From: Rebecca billardiae RCC1528
Lineage: Eukaryota; Haptophyta
Length of the DNA stretch: 64,000 nucleotides
Assembly: GCA_965240325.2 (NCBI GenBank)
Contig: OZ251230.1
Coordinates: 1,488,001 to 1,552,000, forward strand
Reading direction: 5' to 3'
The notes under the pieces are model-generated. The model saw only the letters and a program-made list of their open reading frames with translations. It did not search any database and was not told the origin of the DNA. Positions 40,101-49,816 of this stretch are shown here, piece by piece. Made by a program: the position numbers and the translations under genes. Every line of letters starts with the position of its first letter. Positions within the stretch are counted from its first letter, which is position 1.

Positions 40101-42658
40101 TACACGGGAGATCGGGCGAGCGCGTGCGGCCGCGGCGGAGCGGGGGCGGCGCGGGCGCGGCGCGCGGCGAGTGCGCGCGGCTCAGCGCGCGCGCGGCGCA
40201 GCGCGGTGCGCGGTGCGCTGCGCGCCCCCGCCCGCGCTCGCGCACGCGCACGCGCCGCCGCGCCGCCACACCGGGCGCCAGCAGCCGGAACTCCTCGCCG
40301 TCGAACTTTCTGCCGTTGGCAAAGACCACGGTGCGGGCGGGCATGTTGAGGCCCATGGCGAAGGTCTCCGTCGCGAAGAGCACCTGCGGCGCGCGGCGTG
40401 GGCGGCAGCGGCGCGAGCCGCGCGGCGCGCGTCGGCAACCGAGCGGGATCACGGACGGCGCCAGCGCGCGCGCGCGCGCGCACACACGACAACGTGGAGT
40501 GGCGCGCCCGGCGCGCGCGCTCGCTCGCGCCTCGGCCGCGCGCGCCGCCCCCGCTGAGGCCCAGGCCTGTCCCGCCCGGCGCGCGCGCGCCGGGCGTGCC
40601 GCCTGCGCTGCGCGCGCGCCTTGATCAGCCCCTCCTGGAACAGCAGCTCGACCACCTCCTTGATCAGCGGCAGCAGCCCGCCGTGGTGGATCCCGACCCC
40701 GCGCCGCAGAATCGGCAGCAGCTTGGCCACCTGCGGAAGCCCCTTGTCGTCTTCGGAGAGCGGCTCGATCGCGTTGGCGAAGATCTCGCCGATCAGCGCC
40801 TTCTCGTCGTCGGTGGTCGTGTCCAGCTTGTCCAGGCCTGCGCCGTGGCGCAGGGCGCGCGCGCGCGTGCCCCACGGCCTGCTGAGCTGCGCGCCCGGCG
40901 CGGCGCGCGCGACGCGGCGCGCGCGCGGCACGCGCGGCGCGGTGCGGCGCGCGCGCGCGGCGCCGCGCGCGGGTCGCTCGAGCGGCGCACCGAGCGCGAG
41001 GGACTCGCACTCGCGCTTCGAGAGCGCGAAGACGATGAGCGGGAAGAGCGAGAGCGCGTGGCCGATCTTGACGATCTTCGCGATGTCCGCCGCCGCCGCC
41101 TGCTGCTCCCGACTGCCCACGCCCTTGCCCGCCTGCGAAGTGTGGGCGCGCAGTCGTTGGCAACCCGCAGGCGCGCGCGGCGGGTGCCGCGCGCCGCTGA
41201 GCGGCGGGGCGCGCGCGCAGCGGCGCGGCCCGGCGTGCGCGCGTGCCCCGCGCGGCGGCCCCCCTCCCCGCCGCGCGCGCGCGCACCTTCGCCTTGACCT
41301 TGTGCTTGTTCGCCGCCTCCTTCCCCTCCGCGCCCGAGACTAGCTCCGCCAGCGCCTTTTCAAAGTTGGCGCTCTTGAACGGGCCCTCCCCCTCGCGCAC
41401 GAGGTGGAGGCCGGAGCCGCCCTCGGCGAAGACGTAGTGCTTGAGCGGCGTGGGGCTGCGCCGCGCCGCGCCGCGCGCCGCGCCGCGCGCGCGAGTCAGG
41501 GGGCCGCGCCGCTCGCGCCGGCGGCGCGCTCAGCCGCAGCCGCGCTCGAGGCCCCCTGCGGCGCGCGCGGCGCGCGGCGCGCGGCGCGAGCGGCGCGCGC
41601 ACCGGTAGTCGGTGTACACGACGTGGCACGGCTGCGTGTGGAGCGACGCGACCCACTGGGCGAACTCGAGCGCGTTCGGGATCGTCGCCGAGAGGAAGAC
41701 GAAGCGCACCTTGGGCGGCACGAGGATCATCGTCTCCTCCCAGACCACGCCCCGCTCCTTGTCGCGCAAGTAGTGCACCTCGTCAAAGATCACCCACGAG
41801 ACCTCGCGCATCACCTCGGAGCCGCGGTAGAGCATGGAGCGCAGGATCTCGGTGGTCATCACGAGGCACTCCGCGCTCGGGTTGATCGTCACGTCGCCCG
41901 TCATCAGCCCCACCGAGCCGAACTCCACGAGCAGCTCGCGGTACTTTTGGTTGGAGAGCGCCTTGATCGGAGACGTGTAGATCACGCGCGCGCCCGCGCG
42001 CAGCGCGGTGGCGATGGCGTACTCGGCGCAGACGGTCTTGCCGGCCGAGGTGTGCGCGGCGACGAGCACCGACTCGTTCCGCTCGATCGCCGCCTGCGGC
42101 GCGGGGCGCAGTGCGCGCGCGCGCGCGCGTGAGCGCGCATGGCGCGGGCCGCTGCGGCCGAGCCCGCGCGCGTGGCGCGCGCGCGCGCACCTTGGCAGCC
42201 TTCTGGAACGGGTCGAGCTCGAACGGGTACTCGCGCGCGGGCTTGCACGGCGGGTGCTCCAGCGTGTAGATCCCCGGGTCGGGCTCGTAATCACCCGGAG
42301 GCAGCGCGACCTCGTGCGTGATCGCTTTGCTCGCCGACGCGTCGGGTGCGACCGCCGAGACGGCGGCGGCGGTGTTCTGCGCGGGCTCAGCCGTGGGCGG
42401 CGCCCCGCCCTGGGCGGGCGAGGGCGCAGGGCCCTTGGCCTCACCGCGCGGGCCCGGCTTGCCGCCGCTCCCACCCCCGCCGCCGCCGCCGCCGCCGCCG
42501 CTGTTGGCGCCGCCATGCGCCGCAGCGCTCGCGCCCGCCTGGCGGGCCTTCTTGCCCGCGGGCCGCTCCGACTTGGCCGCCGGCGGGCGCTTCCCGCCTG
42601 AGGCAGGCGCCGCCTTCGAACCCTCGTCGAACGCGGCGAAGAGCTCGTCGTCCTCCAT
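37176..42658 (-). CDS. MTR4: MTR4-type exosome RNA helicase
   Basis: Ski2-like DExH helicase that unwinds RNA for the nuclear exosome (TRAMP-type complexes). Eleven exons deduced on the minus strand: 42658-42191, 42093-41603, 41455-41287, 41132-40991, 40837-40620, 40383-40272, 39976-39546, 39316-38709, 38404-38278, 38135-37851, 37625-37176 (1166 aa); all joins keep frame and rebuild MTR4-like sequence such as [14 protein letters not shown] and [17 protein letters not shown]. Motif I AHTSAGKT (169-176), DEVH (260-263), SAT (291-293), QMSGRAGR (538-545), a KOW/arch insertion from about 677 ([12 protein letters not shown]), and the DSHCT-type end [12 protein letters not shown] are visible. One intron appears to use a GC donor, another holds a minisatellite. 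The N-terminus is Gly/Ala/Pro low complexity. Choice of MTR4 over SKI2 rests on the HEVALP start and the end sequence. Confidence 0.93.
39985..40114. repeat. 11-bp minisatellite inside MTR4 intron 6
   Basis: About 12 near-perfect copies of GGGAGATACAC fill much of the 295-bp intron (40271-39977). The array lies next to the acceptor side of the intron and leaves the splice signals intact. Confidence 0.9.
40384..40619 (-). other. Apparent GC-AG intron of MTR4
   Basis: Exon 5 must end LIK (AAG at 40622-40620) and exon 6 must start VLFATETF to match the conserved LIKALFATETF segment. The intron base pair after AAG is GC (AAG|GCGCGC), and no GT occurs at a position that keeps the protein intact. 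The acceptor is GCCGCAG. The other MTR4 and MCM2 introns here start GT. Confidence 0.65.
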
Positions 42659-43135
42659 GCTTCCCCGCGTGCGGAGGGCGGTCCAGGAGCGCGACTACCT
42701 CCGAGCGGCCGGCAGCCACGCGCCCGGGCGTGGCCACCCGGCGCGATGGCGGAAAAAGCATCGTCACAGCAAATGCTGCGCAGCGAAATTCAGCCCGATT
42801 TTCGCCAGCAGAGTTTTGACGCGATGGCATTTATGTTTTTCTTCCGGTCGCCGGATCGAAGCACTTTCGGTGTTGGGTTTGGAGGGCTCTAGCGAGCAGG
42901 TGAAACGTCTTTTGACCAAAGCCACGACGTTCGCAACGGGCGGGTAAAAGCCGTTGCCTGCCGCCGCCCTGCCCTTTTCCCAACCCCACCCGGACGGGTA
43001 AGGTCACCACGATAAGTACTTATTGATAAGATGGTCCATTTTGGGGCCAAACGGTAAAAGATGACCAAGGTTGAAGGTGCGGGGCGCAACGACTTCCGCA
43101 CCAGGACGCAGTGCCTACTCACCCACCTGGCCGAC
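42659..43135. promoter_or_regulatory. Divergent promoter region of MTR4 and receptor gene
   Basis: About 480 bp between the MTR4 ATG (minus) and the likely receptor ATG (plus, 43136). AT-richer at 42770-43060 than the flanking genes. No known factor site recognised. Confidence 0.4.
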
Positions 43136-46100
43136 ATGCTGGCCGCGGCGACGCTGCTCGCCGTGATGGCGGGCGCCGCGGTGGACGCGGACTCGCCGCT
43201 CCCGCCGCTCCTCCCGGCGATGACGCTGCACACGCTGCCGCCGCTCGCAACGTCGCCACAACCGCTCTCGTCTTCCGAGCTCGAGCTCGCTCCGGCGCCA
43301 ACCCTGCTCGCTGTGGACACCGCCTTCACGCCCGTGGCCAGCGCCAGCCTGTCGACGAGCGCCGATGGTACCGTGGAGGCAGTGCACATCGGCGAGCTCG
43401 CCGAAGCCGTCGGCATGGTCGGCGCGCACGGGAAGCCGCTCGCCCTCATGTCCGCGCCGTACTCGCTTCTCTCACAACCAATCTTCTCGTTCTCAGCCCT
43501 CGGCTCGTTTGTCGGCTCGTTTGTCGGCTCGTCTGCCGGCTCGTTCGTCGGCTCGTTCGCGGTCTCGTCCGCGTCACCGTTCTCGACGCCCTCGCCGCCG
43601 CCCGCGCCGCCGCCCGCGCCGCCGCCCGCGCCGCCGTCCATGCCGCCGCCGATGCCGCCGATGCCGCCGCCCCTCTTCGCGCGCCCGGTGCTGAGCACGG
43701 TTGCGTTCGACGCGCCGACCGCCTCGTTCGCGGTGCTGCGCTTCGCGGCGGAGACGAACCGCGCGGGGATGAGCGGGATCGGCCCGTGCGCCGCGGTGCT
43801 CGACGCGGCCACCGTCGCGGCGATCCGCGGCGACGCCACCTCCGCGCCCAGCTGCCGCTGGCTCGAGGGCGGCACCGTGCTACTCGCCAGCCTGAACGTG
43901 CGGACCGCGCTTCGGCCGGGCGACACGATCCGCGTGCGCGACGGCGTGCTCGGACCGGCCGGCGTGCCCGCGGGCGCGTGCACGCTCGCGGGCGCGGACG
44001 GCGTCGCGTACGACGTGTGCGCGTCGGGCCAGGCGGCGACGATCGCCGCCGGCGCACCGTGCGTCGGCATCGACGGATCCGAACCGTGCCCCACGCCCGA
44101 GCCCGCCATCCGCGCACCGCCAGTGATCTCAGACTGCGTCGACGCGACGGTGACGCTCGACGCGACTTCGTCGGACCTGGGCGCGCGCGGCGGGATCGGC
44201 CCCGTGCGGTACGAGTGGGGCGTCAACGCCACCGGCTCGGACGCGGCCGCGCAGCTCCTCGCACTTTTCGGCTCGCTGCCGCCGGGCACGGGACGCATCA
44301 CTCTGGGGCCCGCGCAGCTCGCCAACGGCACGCGATTCGTCATCACGCTCTCCGTCGTGTCGTTCCTCGGCGTGCGCTCGGAGCGCGAGGCGGTGGTGAC
44401 GGTGGCGCGCTCGGGGCAGGGCGCGACGCCCACCGCCTCGATCGACGGCCCGGCGCTGCAGCGCGTGCGCTCGGGCTCGCGGCTGCTGCTGCGCGCGCGC
44501 GCCGCGCTCGCGTCCTGCCTCGCGGCCAGCGCCTCAGGGGCTGTAGCTCTCAGCTACCAGTGGGCGCTCGTGCGCGTGGTCGTGACGGCGACGGGCGTGG
44601 GCGTGACGGGCGCCGAGTTCGATCTGGACCTGAGCGCGAGGCGCTCCTCCTCCCTCGCGCTGCCCGCGCGCACCCTGCGCGCCGGCCACACTTACGAGCT
44701 GTCCGTGAGCGTCGCTATGGCAGAGGCGCCGTCCGCGCGCGTCGTGCGCGCCGTGCGCGTGTGGGTGCCGTACGAGCCGCTCGTCGCGACGATCAGCGGC
44801 GGCTCGCGGCGCGCGCGCGCGAGCGAGGCGCTGCGCATCGACGGCTCGGGCTCGTACGACCCGTCCACGCTCTCCGCCGCGCAGCGGGCCGCGGGCGCGC
44901 TCGCGCACGCGTGGACGGTCCGGCGCGTGCTTGACGTCAGCACGGGCGCGCTCGGCGCGCCGCTTGACGGCGCGCTCGGCGCGGCGGGCGTGGCGCTGAA
45001 CGGCTCGGTGCTCGAGCTGCCGCCGAGCGTGCTCGAGCTGGGCAGGTACGCCGTCTTCCTCGGCGTGAGCTCCGCCGCCGGCGCGCGCTCCGCCACCGCG
45101 CGCATCGCCGTCGAGATCGTCGAGGACCCAGTCGCAACGGTCGCGCTCGCGCCGCTGTCGCGCCCGGCCTACAACGCAGACTCGAAGCTCACGCTGCGCA
45201 CCGTCTCGGTGGGGCTGGAGGACGAGTCGGCGCTGAGCGACGCGCTCGCGGCGTCGGGCGCCGCGCCCGCGCCCGGCGCGAACCTCACCGCGCGCGACCT
45301 GCCCTGGCAGTACCGCTGGTCCGCCGCCTCCCTCACGGCCGACGGCGAAGAGGCCGCGCCGGTCGACCTGACCGACCCGAGTGTTTGCTCAACCGGCGCG
45401 CGCAAGCCGAACCTCGGCATCGTCGCGGGCGCGCTGAGCGCGGGCGCGCAGTACCGCTTCGAGCTGATGGTGAGCGCGCCGGCGGTGAGCGCGCAGGTCG
45501 TCTCCGTCGAGCTCGTGCTCAACCGCGCCCCCTTTGGCGGCGTCCTCCTCGTCTCGCCGAGCGCGGGCGTCGCGGGCACGACTCTCTTTGAGCTGGACGC
45601 CGCGGGCTGGACCGAGGACGAGGAGGACCACCTGCCGATCAGCTACGCGTTCGGGCTGACGGCGCTCTCGCGCGTGCCGACGGACGGCTCGGCGCGCCCC
45701 GCGCTCGAGAGCACGCTCGGCGAGCCGCGCCTCGAGAGCCTCGCCGCCGTCTACCTCCCCGCCGGCCGGCACTCCGTGCACGTTCGAGTCTCTGACGTGC
45801 ACGGCGCCACCGCGTTTGCGCGTGCGGACGGCGCCGTGGTCGTCACCGAGCTCGAGGTGGACAGCGGCGCGGTGAGCGACGTGCTCGACCGGATCTCGGT
45901 CGCCTCGGCCACCGGCGAGTCCGACGCCGTCTTCCAGCTCGTGCAGTCCCTCGCCGGCTCGCTCGAGAGCGCGCGCAACACCTCGGACGCCAACGCCACA
46001 CTCGACTCGACCACGGAGAAGGCGGCGCGGCTGCAGATGCTGCGCCAGCTGGCCGCCGCGTCCGAGGGCGCGGACGTGACGGCGACGGCGGTGCGGATGC

Positions 46101-49100
46101 GCGCGGAGACGGCGGAGGCGGTGCTCCGCGCATCGGACCAGCTCGACGGCGAGGCGCAGCTCGCCGGCGTCGAGCTGCTCTCGGGCGTCGTCACGGACGC
46201 AGTCGAGACCGGCTTGGACGACACCGCCTCTGGCCTCGTGCTCACAGCTCTCTCGTCCGTGCTCGCCGCGGACGCGGACGAGCTGGGCGGCGCGGCGGAG
46301 CGGGCGGAGCGCGACGCGGCGGTGACGGAGGCGGCGCAGGCGCTCTCCTCCGCGCTGCTCGTCGGCGCCGTCGCGGGCGAGTCCGCGCGCGAGTCCGTCT
46401 CCGACCTGGTCAAGGTGTCGGCGGTGCGCGCGATCACGACCGAGGTCGGTAACTCCACGTACAGTGCGGCCGGCGGCGAGGGCGGCGCCGTCTCGCTGCC
46501 GTCGGACGTGCTCGACGGGCTGGCGGAGGACACGCTGCTCGACGGCGTGGACGTGACGATCGTGCTCTTCGGCTCGAACATCCACGCCGCCACCGAGTCC
46601 AACCGCTCCTCCACCTCCGCCACCGAGGCGACGCAGATCATGTCGGTATCGCTCGGCGCGGCGGGCGCGGACGGCGCGCTGGGGACCGCTCTTTCCATCT
46701 CGGGGCTGACCGCGCCCGTCCTGATCCTCACGCCGTACACGCCGGCGGGGCTGGAGGGCGCGTCGGGCGACACGGACGGCGGCTCGTGCGCCGGCGCCGA
46801 CGCGGGCGCCGTCATCTGCTCCGGCCGCGGCACCTGCGGCTCCGACGGCCGGTGCGTGTGCGAGTCTCCCTGGCTGGGCGATAGCTGCACGGTGCGCGCC
46901 GAGTGCCACTTCTGGGATGTCGACGCGTCCGGCTGGTCGACCGAGGGGTGCGAGACGGTGTTCCTCGCGGACTACCTGGAGGAGGGCGCGCTGGCGTGCT
47001 CGTGCACCCACCTCACCGACTTCGCGGGCATCTACGTGCCCACCACCGTCGCGGGCTTCGTCGAGGAGGCACAGAGCGTGCAGGTGAACGAGCTGGACGA
47101 CGACGACATCGCGCAGCTCGCGGACGTGGACGCGGCGACGCTCGCTGAGAACCCGTGGGTGTTCGGGCTGGTGTTCGGGCTGACGGGGCTGAACGTGCTG
47201 TGCCTGCTGATCGCCGCGCTGCTCGACCACCGCGCCGCGAGCGCGCGCGCCCTCGCCGACCTCGAGGGCGGCGCCCCCGCCAAGCGCGACTCGGACGTGT
47301 CCGTGTCGCGCGGCGCGCGCGCGCGCCAGGCGGTCGACTCGCTCGCCGACCGCGTCGAGACCGCGCTCGACGCGCGCGACGCGCGGCGGCGCGAGCGCGA
47401 GATCGCCGCGGCGACGACGATGGCGCGCTTCGCGCGCGGGCGCTTCGCGCGGCGGATGAGCGCGAAGGCCAAGGAGATGGCCGCGTCCGAGGCGGCGCAC
47501 CGCGAGTATGACGAAGTGACCGAGCACTGCTGCACGCGGCTGTTGCGCGGGATGGGCGCGGCCATGAGCAATGAGCACACCATTCTGGCGCTCTTCCTCG
47601 CGGACGGCGAGGAGGTGCACCGCGCCGAGCTGGTGCAGTGCTTCTTCAACATGCTGATGCTCGAGTGCGTGATCGAGGCCGTCCTCTTCTCCGCCGCGCC
47701 GAGCAGCCCGGGCGTGCGGCTGATCCCACTCCTGATCACGGCTGTCTTTGTCGCCTCGGTCGCCGCGCCTGCGCTCGTGATCTTCCGCTGGGTGTACTCG
47801 CTCTCGCACGAGAAGACGCCGCCGGTGCTCGACCGGCTGTTCCGCTCGCTCAAGGTGCTCTCGGACACGGCCGCGCTCCCGTCCACCGAGCGTCGCCGCT
47901 CGTCCGTCGCGTCGCGCCGCTCGTCTGTCGCGTCGGGCACGCGCCGCCGCTCCACCCTCAGCCTGAGCGGCGCGCCGGAGGCGGTCGCGCCGCGGCGCGC
48001 GGGGAGCTCAGAGGGGGCGGGCGGCTCGCGGGAGGAGCGGCCGTCGGACGCCACGGAGCGGAGCACGACGGACCAGAACTATGGTGGAGAGGCGTCGCAG
48101 CACTCGGCGCAGGTGAGCAGCCGCGACCAGTCCTTCTACGGCATCACGCCCACCCGCCCGCCGCGCGACGTCACGCCGCAGTACGACCGAAGCTACACGT
48201 CCTCGCCAATGAAGCTCCGGCCGCCGGCGCCGCGCGAGGAGCCGCCGGCGACCGGCGGGAGCAGGGCGGCGGCGACGCCGCCGCGAGGCGCGCCGCCGCC
48301 CGCGCTGCCGCCCGCGCCGCCCGAGCCCTCGCCGCCCACCTCGGGCCCGCGGGCGGGCGCGCCCGCGCCGCCGTCGCAGCGCTCAGAGCTGCCAGTGTCG
48401 ACGGCGCGCTCGGAGGGCACGCGGCGGCTGTCCGAGGCGCTGGTCTCGGGCGAGCACCAGCGGCTGCGCGCGGTGTTCGACAGCCTGGACGTGGACGGCT
48501 CGGGCGCGATCGACGCGGACGAGCTCGCGCAGGCCCTCGCCGACGCGAGCGGCGGCCTCGGCATCCGCCCGGGCGACGTGCCCACGCTGATCAAGCGGCT
48601 GGACACGAACAAGAACGGCCGCGTCGAGTTTGACGAGCTGCAGGCGTGGTTCTCGCGGCAGAAGGAGGTGCGCGCTCGAGCAGCGCGGGCGGGCGCGGGC
48701 GACGCGGGCGCGGGCGATGCGACGCAGGCGCTCACCCCCGCGCGGGCGACCCTCCTCCCCGCACCGCTGCCGCGCGCGCGCGTGCTCAGCTCGAGCGGAG
48801 GAGAGAGGTGCGGCGCGCCAAGTGCGCAAAGTACGGCCCGTCGAGGCGCACGAAGCGCATCCTCGCGTGGCTCTTCATGTTCGCGTGCTACGCCGTGTTC
48901 GCGTGGCTCACGCTCGTCTACGGGCTCACCTTTGGCAACGACAAGTTCCGCAACATGGTCATCTCGTGGAGCATCGCGCTCGGGCAGACGTTTGCCGTCG
49001 ACGAGCCGCTGCTCATCTTACTCGCGCAGCTCATCCCCTCGCTGATCGAGACGCTGAGCTCGAGCGAGGTCTTCAACAACCTGTTCAATGCCTGCATGGC

Positions 49101-49152
49101 GACCGGTCTGGCGAAGGGCATCGGCGTGTGCCTCGACGCGTGCAAGTGCTAA
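43061..49152 (+). CDS. REJ/GPS receptor with EF-hands, polycystin-1-like
   Basis: Exons 43061-48667 and 48790-49152 (1989 aa; the 122-bp intron GTGCGCG...GCTCAG joins RQKE to LERRRE). The likely true start is the Met at 43136, giving a signal peptide (MLAAATLLAVMAGAAVDA). A Pro-rich stretch (170-210) precedes a long REJ-type extracellular region (about 345-1100), an EGF-like module (CSGRGTCGSDGRC, about 1247-1275), and a GAIN/GPS cleavage site (HFW...CSCTHLTDFAGI, about 1284-1326). After it come TM1 (about 1364-1388), a basic loop, TM segments near 1524-1577, a Pro/Ser-rich region, and two canonical EF-hands (DVDGSGAIDADE, DTNKNGRVEFDE, about 1805-1865). Exon 2 adds two hydrophobic segments. 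The layout matches PKD1/PKDREJ-type receptors, usually sensory or gamete-related at the cell surface or flagellum. It has fewer TM helices than PKD1's eleven. Confidence 0.85.
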
Positions 49153-49816
49153 GACGGGCGTGGGTCAACCTCGTTGTGCGTGCAGGGCGCGGCGACGACA
49201 CATCATCACCGCTTTTCGAGTGGTAGCTCGGTAAGTCGGTAAAATAGTGCTTCTCCTGGTTGTCGATGGGTAATTTCCGTAGGTATGAGGCAATTATGAT
49301 ATTCATAACGGACCTTGATGAATGATTATGCCGTTCCGCACGCGTATATGGTGAACCGAAAAGTAGGTTAGAGTTCTGTTGTGGTTGTCGGAGGGTTCAA
49401 TATTGGGTGTCGGAAGCATTCAATGTGGCTGTCGGAGGGCTCAGAATTGGGTGTCGGAGACACCGGAAATGAGCCCTCCGACAGCCATTTTGGTTGTTTT
49501 GTGGGTGTACAAGCGAACGACGGAACGACTGTTCATCAGAGCGCAAAATTGGGCGCTCAATACACGGGCTCTGCCTTGCATTCTATTTGCTTCGCACAGA
49601 ATCTGCAGCGCAGAATCTTGCGGATGCTTCGGCGAAAACTACCACTCAAGACTCTGATCATGGCCTATTGGCCTGAAAACGCCCGTAAAAGGGACGCGAT
49701 CCTGCGTGCCTGCTCCATGCGGGGCGACGAAGCTGAGCGAAGCGAAGCGAGATTTTGCCGCCAGAGACGCGCGTAGGCGGTCAATTTGCGGCCTGCCGGC
49801 GTTCATCCGCGCAGTG
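49153..49816. other. Intergenic with 18-bp inverted repeat
   Basis: A 18-bp perfect inverted repeat (49426-49443 and 49470-49487, TGGCTGTCGGAGGGCTCA and its complement) with a 26-nt loop, and two further GTCGGAGGG copies nearby (49387, 49409 as GTCGGAAG). No gene seen. Could form a hairpin or be part of a short repeat cluster. Confidence 0.55.
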
